From the NCBI GenBank assembly GCA_021847345.1, contig JAJZTW010000034.1, positions 1 to 39,179 of the forward strand: DNA of 39,179 bases, given 5' to 3'. Under the pieces are notes generated by a model. It did no database searches. It was given only the letters and a program-made list of their open reading frames with translations, and had not been told where the DNA came from. How positions within the stretch are numbered: the stretch's first letter is position 1; every line of letters starts with the position of its first letter. This DNA is from Pseudomonadota bacterium. Its GTDB lineage: Bacteria > Pseudomonadota > Gammaproteobacteria > Burkholderiales > Burkholderiaceae_C. The position numbers were made by a program, and so were the translations under genes. Shown one piece after another: positions 7,586 to 14,229 of this stretch.

Positions 7586-9276
7586 CAGCGCTGCCCCACG
7601 AGTTCGGCGGCTTCGCGGCTGTCGTGCCGGATCAGGCCGCGCAACAGCCGCGCCGCATGGTCGTGCAGCAGCAGCATGCCGCGGCTGGCGGCGCGCGCAT
7701 CGGCGGCCGACACGACGATGCCGGCGCCGGCGCCGGCAGGCACCGCGCCGGCCTCGCGCAACTCGCCACCGATGCGCAGGCGCTGGTCGGCATCGAAACC
7801 CGCTCGCTGCCGGCGACGGTGCCGCAACTGGCTGGGGGCGGTGTTCGACGTGTCGCCAAAGGCGACCTTGCCAGGGGGGCCGCGCTTGCGCATGCCGGCC
7901 AGTTCATACTCCGGATGGCGCTGCGCCCAGAGCGCCCGGGCCAGGCGCAGATTGCGCAGGGTCTGCGCGCGCGCCGGCAGCAGCACGAGGCTTGCGCGAT
8001 ACGCGTCGAGAGCCTCGCGCAGCCGGCCCGGCAGCTCGAGGCAGGCGTTGCCCAGGTCGTACAGCGCCAGCGCCCTGTCGCGGTCCGTGGACGCGTCCAG
8101 CATGGCGCGCCGGAAGGACGCCCGCGCCACGGAGAATCGGCCGGCCCGGTAGGCGCAGGCGCCCTCACCCATGCGGGCATCGAAACCCCGCAGGCGGGCA
8201 TACGCGTCGGCGCATTCGGGGTATCGGGCATGCTGCCACGCCTGCCACGCCTGCCAGCGCGGCGCGGCAGACTGCGCGTGCGCCGGCACGGGGTTCAGAC
8301 CGGCGCCGGCGACGGCGATGGCGAGCAGCAAGCCCGCGCCGCCGGCGTCGGCCCGCCGCTTCCACGGCCCGCCGCGCGACACCAGCAACAGCAGCAGCGC
8401 GCCGAGCAGCGGCAGGCCATAGAGTTCGCGCCAGGCAGCCACCGCCGCCGGCGCCGGCGCGCCGCCCGGCAGGCGCGCGATGCCGCGCTCGTAGAGGGTC
8501 GACCAAAGCGCGGGACGCCCCACGCGCGCCTGCCTCCCCGAGGTCGCAGCCACCAGCGCGGCAAGCTCCGCCGCCGGCCGCCCGGCGCCGTTCCACGCCA
8601 GGTACAGGGGGATGCCCGCCGCGCGCAGCGCGCCTGCCTGGCGCCGCAGTTGCGGCTGCGCGCGCGCCGCGGTCTGCGCCAGCAGCAGCACGGCACGCGA
8701 CGGCGCCGGCTCGCGCAGCAACTCGCGGCGCGCCAGCGCCAGCGCACCGGCCAGCCCGGGGCCCGGCAGGCCGGCGAGCAGCCGCGGATCGGCCCGCCCG
8801 AGCGCGGCGTCGAACAGCATGGGGTCGCTCGTGCACGGCAGCAGCAGCCCGGTCGCCTGGTCGTACACCAGCAGCCCCAGGCGCTCGCCATGCAGGCGCG
8901 ACTGCAGGTCGCGCAAGGCCATGCGCGCGGCTTGCAGTCGCGCGGGGTCCGCGGCCGCCGGCAACTGCAGCAGCACCAGCAGCGCGGTCGCATGGCGCGC
9001 GCCCGAGGCAGCCGAGGCATCGCGCTGCACCGGCTGGCGCGGTCCGGCCAGGGCCGCCGCGAGCAGCAGCCAAAGCAGCATCTCGCCGAGCACCGCGACG
9101 CCGCGCCCGCGCCTGCGGTCATCGCGCAGCACCCACGCCGCCATCCTGGGCTCGGCGTAGCCGCCCGGCACGATCGCCCGCTCGCGCCGGCGGCGCCACG
9201 CCAGCCCCAAGGGCACCAGCGCGACCGCCCAGGCCGACGGATGCGCCCACTGCAGGCCGCCCGGCAGCAGCATCAT
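7585..9276 (-). CDS. BatB/BatC-like fusion: degenerate VWA domain plus TPR
   Basis: A 563-residue membrane protein. It starts MMLLPGGLQWAHPSAWAVAL with N-terminal membrane helices typical of BatA/BatB (AVALVPLGLAW, then LGEMLLWLLLAAALAGP), followed by a von Willebrand A-type region. RLQAARMALRDLQSRLHGER and LGLLVYDQATGLLLPCTSDP align well with BatB. However, the metal site is missing: the DxSxS position reads LLQLPAA, the Thr loop reads GPGLAGAL, and the final Asp strand reads VLLLAQTA. Another helix (LYGLPLLGALLLLLV) leads to a TPR-like C-terminal half with YPECADAYARLRGFDARMGE and ALYDLGNACLELPGRLREAL, as in BatC. The start overlaps the upstream VWA gene by 4 nt (ATGA). It probably forms a complex with BatA and the MoxR ATPase. 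Confidence 0.8.
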   Translation of the reverse strand: MMLLPGGLQWAHPSAWAVALVPLGLAWRRRRERAIVPGGYAEPRMAAWVLRDDRRRGRGVAVLGEMLLWLLLAAALAGPRQPVQRDASAASGARHATALLVLLQLPAAADPARLQAARMALRDLQSRLHGERLGLLVYDQATGLLLPCTSDPMLFDAALGRADPRLLAGLPGPGLAGALALARRELLREPAPSRAVLLLAQTAARAQPQLRRQAGALRAAGIPLYLAWNGAGRPAAELAALVAATSGRQARVGRPALWSTLYERGIARLPGGAPAPAAVAAWRELYGLPLLGALLLLLVSRGGPWKRRADAGGAGLLLAIAVAGAGLNPVPAHAQSAAPRWQAWQAWQHARYPECADAYARLRGFDARMGEGACAYRAGRFSVARASFRRAMLDASTDRDRALALYDLGNACLELPGRLREALDAYRASLVLLPARAQTLRNLRLARALWAQRHPEYELAGMRKRGPPGKVAFGDTSNTAPSQLRHRRRQRAGFDADQRLRIGGELREAGAVPAGAGAGIVVSAADARAASRGMLLLHDHAARLLRGLIRHDSREAAELVGQR

Positions 9277-10289
9277 GGCCGGCTGCGGCCGCGCCGCCAC
9301 GACGGCGGCCACTCCGGCAGCCACTCGCTGGCGACCAGCAGCAACGCGCCGGCCAGCAGCGGCCAGGCGAATTCCTGGCGCGCCGCACCGCGCCGCGGCG
9401 GCGGCTGCAGCGTGGGAGCGAGCCGGGCGATGGCCTGCACGGCGCGACGCTGGGCTCCCGGGCTGGCGGCGTAGAAATATTGCCCGTGCGTGAGCCGGGC
9501 GATTTCCGCCAGGTCGGGCTGCGGCGCGTCGAAGGCCGGCACGCGGTAGGGGCGCGCGTCGGCAGGCTTGCCTCCCACCTGCACCGCGAACACCCGCACT
9601 CCGAGCGAGCGCGCCAGCGCCACCGACTGGGCCGGGCTGATGTGCCCGCCGCGGCTGCTGCCGTCGTCGGAGTACAGCACCAGCACCGGCGCCAGTCCTG
9701 CGCGGCTGCGCACCTGGCGAAGCGCCAGCGCCATGGCGTCGCCCAGGCAACCGCCGTCACCCAGCAGATCGGGGCGAGCGCGCATCAGCACGCGAACCGC
9801 CACGCGACGATCGAGGGTCGGCGGCAGCAGCGTGGCGGCATGCGCGCCGTAGGCGATGACCCCGAAGCGATCGCCCGGGCTGGAATCGACGAAGCGCGCG
9901 AACACCTGCTTGACCACCGCCAGGCGTTCGGCTGGCCTGCCGTCCCAACGCAGGTCGTGCAGGGTCATCGACAAGGTGGTGTCGAGCAGCACGACCACGT
10001 CGCGCCCGCGCGCCGGCGGCAGCTGCCAGGCCCCGGGCCGCTGCGGCTGCGCCAGCGCGACCACCCAGCAGGCGAACGCGCCGGCCGCGAACAGGCCGCG
10101 TCGCGACGTTGGCGGCGCGAGCGGCGCATGCAGCGCGCCGTGCAGCTGCGTATGCACCAGGCGCACGCTGGCCGGGTCATCGCCACGGCGCGCCCGCCAG
10201 GCGAGCCAGCCAGCCAGCGGCAGCAGCGCAAAGGCCCATGGATGGGCCCATGCGAGCGGACCGATGCCCAGCAGTCCCGCCGCGCTCAT
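9273..10289 (-). CDS. BatA-like VWA domain membrane protein
   Basis: A 338-residue membrane-anchored von Willebrand factor A protein. Two N-terminal helices (WAFALLPLAGWLAWRA and GLFAAGAFACWVVALAQP) precede the VWA domain. The metal-ion (MIDAS) motif is DTTLSM, a DxTxS variant of DxSxS. The second loop reads GDGGCLGDAMALA, with Cys where Thr is usual, and the third strand VLVLYSDDGSSRG keeps the Asp. A final helix (FAWPLLAGALLLVASEWLP) closes the protein. Its ATG at 10289 overlaps the DUF4381 stop by 4 nt, and its own stop overlaps the next gene, so all are coupled. BatA-type proteins associate with MoxR AAA+ ATPases, probably for maturation of envelope or metal-containing proteins; the client here is unknown. 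Confidence 0.86.
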   Translation of the reverse strand: MSAAGLLGIGPLAWAHPWAFALLPLAGWLAWRARRGDDPASVRLVHTQLHGALHAPLAPPTSRRGLFAAGAFACWVVALAQPQRPGAWQLPPARGRDVVVLLDTTLSMTLHDLRWDGRPAERLAVVKQVFARFVDSSPGDRFGVIAYGAHAATLLPPTLDRRVAVRVLMRARPDLLGDGGCLGDAMALALRQVRSRAGLAPVLVLYSDDGSSRGGHISPAQSVALARSLGVRVFAVQVGGKPADARPYRVPAFDAPQPDLAEIARLTHGQYFYAASPGAQRRAVQAIARLAPTLQPPPRRGAARQEFAWPLLAGALLLVASEWLPEWPPSWRRGRSRP

Positions 10290-10684
10290 CGACCCAGCAG
10301 CTCGTCGAGCAGCGCGCGCAGCACATCGGGCTGCGCGCGCCTCGCATACAACAGGCGCTGGCGCAGGACTCGCGCCGGCGCGGGCCAGGCCTGCGGCGCC
10401 GGCACGCCGGCGCGCCGCAGCTCCGACCATACGCGTGGCAGCAAGGCGGCTACGTCGCGCTCCGGCGCGTGCGCACGCAAGGTGCCAGACAGCATGCGCA
10501 GGCGTCGGCGAGCCAGCCGGCGCCGCATGGCGCGTGCCGCCGGCAGCAGCAGCGCGGCGCCCGCGATGGCCAGCACGCCGAGCAGCAGCCAGCCGCGCAT
10601 GCCGAGCCAGGCCCCGGCCGCGGCCGGACGGACTGCCGGAGCCGGGCCGACGATGTCGGCCAGTGCGCCCAGGCGCCCGATCAT
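10286..10684 (-). CDS. DUF4381 family small membrane protein
   Basis: A 132-residue protein of the DUF4381 type, found almost only inside moxR-DUF58-VWA operons. One hydrophobic helix (GWLLLGVLAIAGAALLLPAA, about residues 31-50) is followed by an Arg-rich stretch. A soluble helical C-terminal domain begins with RDVAALLPRVWSELRRAG and ends ALLDELLGR. No enzymatic motif is visible. The start at 10684 and stop at 10286 both overlap neighbours by 4 nt, which fixes its place in the operon. Assignment relies on size, topology and position. Confidence 0.75.
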   Translation of the reverse strand: MIGRLGALADIVGPAPAVRPAAAGAWLGMRGWLLLGVLAIAGAALLLPAARAMRRRLARRRLRMLSGTLRAHAPERDVAALLPRVWSELRRAGVPAPQAWPAPARVLRQRLLYARRAQPDVLRALLDELLGR

Positions 10685-11697
10685 GTCGCGTACCCGGCGA
10701 GCACGCCGTGCAACGAGACCGCATCGGCATCGGCGCGCAACTGGGCCACGCGCATGCCGAGCGCGCGCATCTGCTCGTGCCGGGCCAGGCGCAGCTGCTC
10801 GGCGGCTTGCGCGAAGGCGCGGCGCGCCGCCGGGCCGCAGGGCATCATGCCGGAGCTTGCGGTGGCTGCGTCGACCATGGCCACGGTCTCGAACTCGGGC
10901 ATTTCCAGCTCAACGGTGTCGAGCACCTGCAAGGCGCAGCAGTGCGGCGCCGCGGCGAGCGGCCGCAGCGCGTCGCTCGCCGCGCCGTCGAGCCAGGCGA
11001 AATCACTGCACAGCCACAGCCGGCAGGGCTGCCCTCGCCGGCGCGCCAGGCTTGCCGCCCAGGCACCCAGCTCCGGCGCTGCGCGTCCGGCGCGCGCACG
11101 AGGCAGCAAGGGCGGCTCGATGCGCTGCGCCATCAGCCAGGCAGCCAGGCGACGCGCCGCGTCCATGCCACAGCCGAATTCGCGCTGCTGCAGTCCGGCC
11201 GACGACCACAGCGAGCAGGCCAGCGGCGAGCGCGGCGACTGCGCGGCCTGCAAGCCGGCCGCCAGCACCGCGGCGCGCGCTGCCTGCGCCGCCTTGGTAC
11301 GCCGGCGCGTGCCGAACAGCATGCTGCCCTGCGCGTCGACCAGCACATGCCATGGCGCCGCATGTTCCTGCTCGTATTCGCGCACGTAGGGCCTGCCGGT
11401 ACGAGCGAGCAGCGCCCAGTGCATGGCACGCAGGTCGTCGCCGGGCTGGTAGGCGCGGCTTTGCGCGTAGTCGACGCCGCTGCCGCGCAGCACGATGCGC
11501 GCGTCGCCGCTCTCGCGCGGGTGTCCGACACGGCGTGGCGGCCGCGCGCAAAGGGTCCGCAGCGCTTGCTCGAGCTCGCGCCAGTCGTCGGGGTCGAGCA
11601 GCGGCGCCCCGTCGGCGCCGCGCGCGCGCCGGGCACGCCGCGCGCCGGCCGCGGCCAGCGCGCGCGCGAAATGCCGGACCGGGGTGGGACGGGACAC
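10681..11697 (-). CDS. DUF58 domain protein of the moxR operon
   Basis: A 338-residue cytoplasmic DUF58 protein. The hallmark YQPGDDLRAMHWALLARTG, followed by PYVREYEQEHAAPWHVLVDA, is present around residues 80-120. It has a degenerate VWA-like fold with DAQGSM in the metal-site position. An N-terminal basic patch ([15 protein letters not shown]) is also seen. The start is a GTG at 11697 that overlaps the moxR TAG stop by one base. No better ATG fits the family N-terminus. DUF58 proteins are the standard partners of MoxR ATPases and probably connect the ATPase to the membrane VWA proteins encoded downstream. Confidence 0.88.
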   Translation of the reverse strand: MSRPTPVRHFARALAAAGARRARRARGADGAPLLDPDDWRELEQALRTLCARPPRRVGHPRESGDARIVLRGSGVDYAQSRAYQPGDDLRAMHWALLARTGRPYVREYEQEHAAPWHVLVDAQGSMLFGTRRRTKAAQAARAAVLAAGLQAAQSPRSPLACSLWSSAGLQQREFGCGMDAARRLAAWLMAQRIEPPLLPRARAGRAAPELGAWAASLARRRGQPCRLWLCSDFAWLDGAASDALRPLAAAPHCCALQVLDTVELEMPEFETVAMVDAATASSGMMPCGPAARRAFAQAAEQLRLARHEQMRALGMRVAQLRADADAVSLHGVLAGYAT

Positions 11698-12719
11698 TAT
11701 TCGAATTCGATGCGTTCGACAAGGCGCCGCACCAGCGCGTCGGCGTCGACGCCTTGCAGGCCGGCCCGCGGATTGAGCACGATGCGGTGCCGCAGCACGT
11801 CCGGCGCCAGCTCGATCACATCGTCGGGAATCACGTAGTCGCGACCGCGCAGCCAGGCCAGCGCCTGCGCCGCATGCGCCAGCGACAGCGTGGCTCGCGG
11901 CGATGCACCGGCGTCGACCACGCCGGCCAGTTCGGGGTCCACGGCGCGCAGCTCGCGGGTCGAGCGCACCAGTTCGACGATGCCCGCGCGCAGCACGCCG
12001 GCGACGTGTACCCGCCGTACCTGCCGGCGCGCCAGCAGCACCGCGCCGGCGTCGAGCAGCGGGCCCGCGTGCGCGGCCGGCGCGTCGTCGCCGGCCAGCG
12101 CCAGGTGGCGGTCGAGAACCCCGCGCTCGTGTTCAGCGCTCGGATAGTCGATGACCACGTGCAGCAGGAAGCGATCCAGCTGCGCCTCCGGCAACGGGTA
12201 GGTTCCCGACTGCTCCAGCGGATTCTGGGTCGCCAGCACCAGGAACATGGGCGGCAGCGGGCGCGTGTGGCCCCCGACCGTGACCTGGCGTTCCTGCATG
12301 GCCTCGAGCAGCGCCGACTGCACCTTCGCCGGTGCCCGGTTGATCTCGTCGGCCAGCACGATGTCGTGGAACAGCGGACCCTCGACAAAGCGGCTGCACC
12401 CCTCGGCGGGCAGGAACACGTCGCCGCCGGTGAGGTCACCGGGCAGCAGGTCCGGCGTGAACTGAACGCGCCGGAACGATCCCTGCACCGCGCGCGCCAG
12501 GGCCTTCACCGCGGTGGTCTTGGCCAGCCCCGGCAGGCCCTCGAGCAGCATGTGCCCGCCGCTGAGCAAGGCGACCACCATGCGATCGAGCAGGCGTTCC
12601 TGGCCGAGGATGTCGCGCGCCAGCGCTGCGCGCAGATCGGCGCAGCGCGCCTGCAGCGACGCGGGCGCAACCGGCGGCGAGGCCGGGGACGGGACTTCGG
12701 CAAAGGTGGATGCGTTCAT
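11697..12719 (-). CDS. MoxR family AAA+ ATPase
   Basis: A 340-residue MoxR-type AAA+ ATPase, first gene of the moxR-bat operon. Walker A is GLPGLAKTT (61-69), Walker B is IVLADE (120-125) followed by INRAPAKVQSALLEAMQERQ, and sensor 1 lies in FLVLATQNPLEQSGTYPLPE. RFLLHVVIDYPS (arginine-finger region) and the C-terminal lid are present, so all ATPase elements look intact. MoxR ATPases act as chaperones for complex assembly or metal-cofactor insertion together with VWA proteins. The ATG at 12719 lacks a clear ribosome site. The leader can form a 10-bp hairpin 8 nt before the start. Further upstream is a perfect palindrome shared with the divergent Fur-family gene. Confidence 0.94.
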   Translation of the reverse strand: MNASTFAEVPSPASPPVAPASLQARCADLRAALARDILGQERLLDRMVVALLSGGHMLLEGLPGLAKTTAVKALARAVQGSFRRVQFTPDLLPGDLTGGDVFLPAEGCSRFVEGPLFHDIVLADEINRAPAKVQSALLEAMQERQVTVGGHTRPLPPMFLVLATQNPLEQSGTYPLPEAQLDRFLLHVVIDYPSAEHERGVLDRHLALAGDDAPAAHAGPLLDAGAVLLARRQVRRVHVAGVLRAGIVELVRSTRELRAVDPELAGVVDAGASPRATLSLAHAAQALAWLRGRDYVIPDDVIELAPDVLRHRIVLNPRAGLQGVDADALVRRLVERIEFE

Positions 12720-12727
12720 CGGCGCGC

Positions 12728-12762
12728 GGCAACCCCGCGGCCCCTCGCGCCTCGGGGTTGCC
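12728..12762 (-). repeat. Inverted repeat in the moxR leader
   Basis: On the minus strand, GGCAACCCCG and CGGGGTTGCC form a perfect 10-bp stem around a 15-nt loop that contains GAGGGG, the only Shine-Dalgarno-like run near moxR. The stem ends 8 nt before the ATG. It could control access of ribosomes to moxR, or be a protein operator. No T-run follows, so it is not a terminator. Confidence 0.6.
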
Positions 12763-12784
12763 GCGGCATGGGACCGGCGGTTTG

Positions 12785-12804
12785 ATATTAGCAGTAGCTA
12801 ATAT
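12785..12804. promoter_or_regulatory. Perfect AT-rich palindrome, candidate Fur-family operator
   Basis: ATATTAGC - AGTA - GCTAATAT is a perfect 8-4-8 palindrome in otherwise very GC-rich DNA, between the divergent moxR operon and a Fur-family regulator gene. On the plus strand TTGATA (12782-12787) and TGCTAT (12805-12810), 17 bp apart, would make a weak promoter with the palindrome filling its spacer. This is the usual geometry for autorepression. That the neighbouring regulator binds here is an inference. Confidence 0.65.
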
Positions 12805-12942
12805 TGCTATGCGGCGATGGTTCGCGCAAGCGTGACGACCCGCGGCGCGTGCCGGAGCGGCCGCGGGTTAGCATGCCATGGCAGTCCCTGCCTCACCCAC
12901 CTCCCCCGCCGTCCCGCCGCCGCGCGCCTTCGCCTCGCCCCC

Positions 12943-13425
12943 ATGCCCCGCCCTTCGCGTATTCCCGAGCAGGTGCTGGAATTGCTCCGGCACGGCGCGC
13001 GCCACGCCTGGACCATGGAGCAGATCACCAGCGGACTGCAGGCGGCCGGCCACCAGGCCGATTTCTCGTCGGTCTGGCGTGCCGTCGAACGCCTGTTGCG
13101 CACCCACGCGCTGGAACGCGTTCCGCTGGGCGACGGCGCCACGCAATACGAACTTGCGGGAGCGCATCACGACCATGTGCGCTGCGTGCGCTGCCACGCG
13201 CTCGCAGCGATCGATTGCGTGCTGCACGAAAGCGAGCTGCGCAGTGCCGAGCGCGCCAGCGGCTGGTCCATCCTGGAACACCGCGTGGTGCTCGACGGCC
13301 TGTGCCCGGCCTGCCGCGACGCGCAGGCGCCGCGGTCCGCGCAGGCGAAGCGCGTCAGCCCTCGGGCCGAGCCGGCAGCGCGGGACACCGCGTCGTGTGC
13401 GCGCCCGGCGCGTGCTCGTCGATGA
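12943..13425 (+). CDS. Fur family metal-responsive regulator
   Basis: A 160-residue member of the Fur/Zur/PerR family. The N-terminal winged-helix region includes WTMEQITSGLQAAGHQADFS and VWRAVERLLRTHALERVPLG. The hinge and metal region HHDHVRC (His75, 76, 78) follow. Two structural-zinc CxxC pairs are visible, Cys81-Cys84 and Cys121-Cys124. Whether it senses iron, zinc, manganese or peroxide cannot be decided here. The tail after residue 124 is Arg/Ala-rich and unlike the family. The ATG at 12943 aligns with the family N-terminus but has no ribosome site. An in-frame ATG at 12817, close to a predicted transcription start, would add 42 residues. It is divergent from moxR, with a palindromic operator candidate between them. 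Confidence 0.82.
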   Translation: MPRPSRIPEQVLELLRHGARHAWTMEQITSGLQAAGHQADFSSVWRAVERLLRTHALERVPLGDGATQYELAGAHHDHVRCVRCHALAAIDCVLHESELRSAERASGWSILEHRVVLDGLCPACRDAQAPRSAQAKRVSPRAEPAARDTASCARPARARR

Positions 13426-14224
13426 ACCTGCACAGCTCGCGCAGCAACGGCACGAAGGGACGCAGCGCCACGCCGAGCGAGCCCAGGATGAGCACATGCC
13501 CGAGACGGCGGTAGCGCAGCACACGCACCGTGCTGCCGGCGGCGCGCAGGCGCGCAGCCATGCGCTCGGTGTTGCCCGGGTCGACCGTGCGATCGTCGCC
13601 GCTGACTGCCAGCAGCATCGGCGGCTCCTCGCCGGCCACGAAATGCACGGGCTGGCTGCGCTGGCGCAGGTCGGGCGGAAACACCTGCTGGAGCACCGGA
13701 TCGCGCAGCGGCAGGAAGTCGTAGGCACCGCCCAGGCCGATGACCCCGGCGATGGCGTCGCGCCCGAGGCCGTGTTCGCGCAGATAGGACTCGTCGGTGG
13801 CCAACAGCGTGGCGATGTGCGCCCCGGCTGAATGCCCCATCACGAACAGCCGACGCGGATCGGCTCCGTATTCGGCCGCATGCCGACGTGCCCAGGCGAA
13901 CGCGGCAGCCGCGTCGTGCACGAAATCGGGGAACACCGCGCGCGGGTACAAGCGGTAGTCCGGCACCACGGCAACGCAGCCGCGGGAGGCCAGCGCCTGG
14001 CCGACGAACAGGTAGTCGCCGCGCGCGCCGCTTTGCCAGCTGCCGCCGTACAGGAACACGACCAAGGGGCGCGCCGGCTGCGACTCGCTGCGGCGCGGCA
14101 TGTACAGGTCCAGGCGCTGCCTCGGGTGCTCCCCATAGGCCAGGTCGAGCACCCGGCGCAGCCCGCGCCTGGGCGTCAGCGCGTTGAGCCAGGCCACCGG
14201 GCGCAGCGCGTCGAGCACGCGCAC
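13355..14224 (-). CDS. Alpha/beta hydrolase (carboxylesterase-like)
   Basis: A 289-residue alpha/beta hydrolase resembling the esterase/lipase and kynurenine-formamidase-like group. The oxyanion-hole motif reads YGGSW (59-63), with Tyr where His is common. VPDYRLYPRAVFPDFVHD precedes the nucleophile elbow GHSAG with Ser132. SGDDRTVDP gives the probable acid and RRLGHV the probable His. No signal peptide is visible, so it is probably cytoplasmic; the substrate is unknown. No ATG fits. GTG at 14224 (or 14218) just past the stop of the diguanylate cyclase gene is the likely start and implies co-translation with it. Its 3' end converges on the Fur-family gene, overlapping it by about 70 nt. Confidence 0.8.
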   Translation of the reverse strand: MRVLDALRPVAWLNALTPRRGLRRVLDLAYGEHPRQRLDLYMPRRSESQPARPLVVFLYGGSWQSGARGDYLFVGQALASRGCVAVVPDYRLYPRAVFPDFVHDAAAAFAWARRHAAEYGADPRRLFVMGHSAGAHIATLLATDESYLREHGLGRDAIAGVIGLGGAYDFLPLRDPVLQQVFPPDLRQRSQPVHFVAGEEPPMLLAVSGDDRTVDPGNTERMAARLRAAGSTVRVLRYRRLGHVLILGSLGVALRPFVPLLRELCRFIDEHAPGAHTTRCPALPARPEG

Positions 14225-14229
14225 GTCGC

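Noticed and set aside
7152..12785. Open frame of 1877 codons on the plus strand, opposite the moxR-bat operon
   Set aside because: It is antisense to six recognisable genes and its translation is Arg/Ala/Pro-rich low-complexity sequence with no domain. Long antisense frames without stops are expected at this GC content. The same applies to the long antisense frames opposite the groES-DUF1501, gspD and ilvA regions.
12817..12942. Extended N-terminus for the Fur-family protein from ATG 12817
   Set aside because: The extra 42 residues are Arg/Pro/Cys-rich and unlike any Fur-family N-terminus; a start at 12943 aligns better. A leaderless start at 12817 remains possible because a weak promoter would initiate near there.
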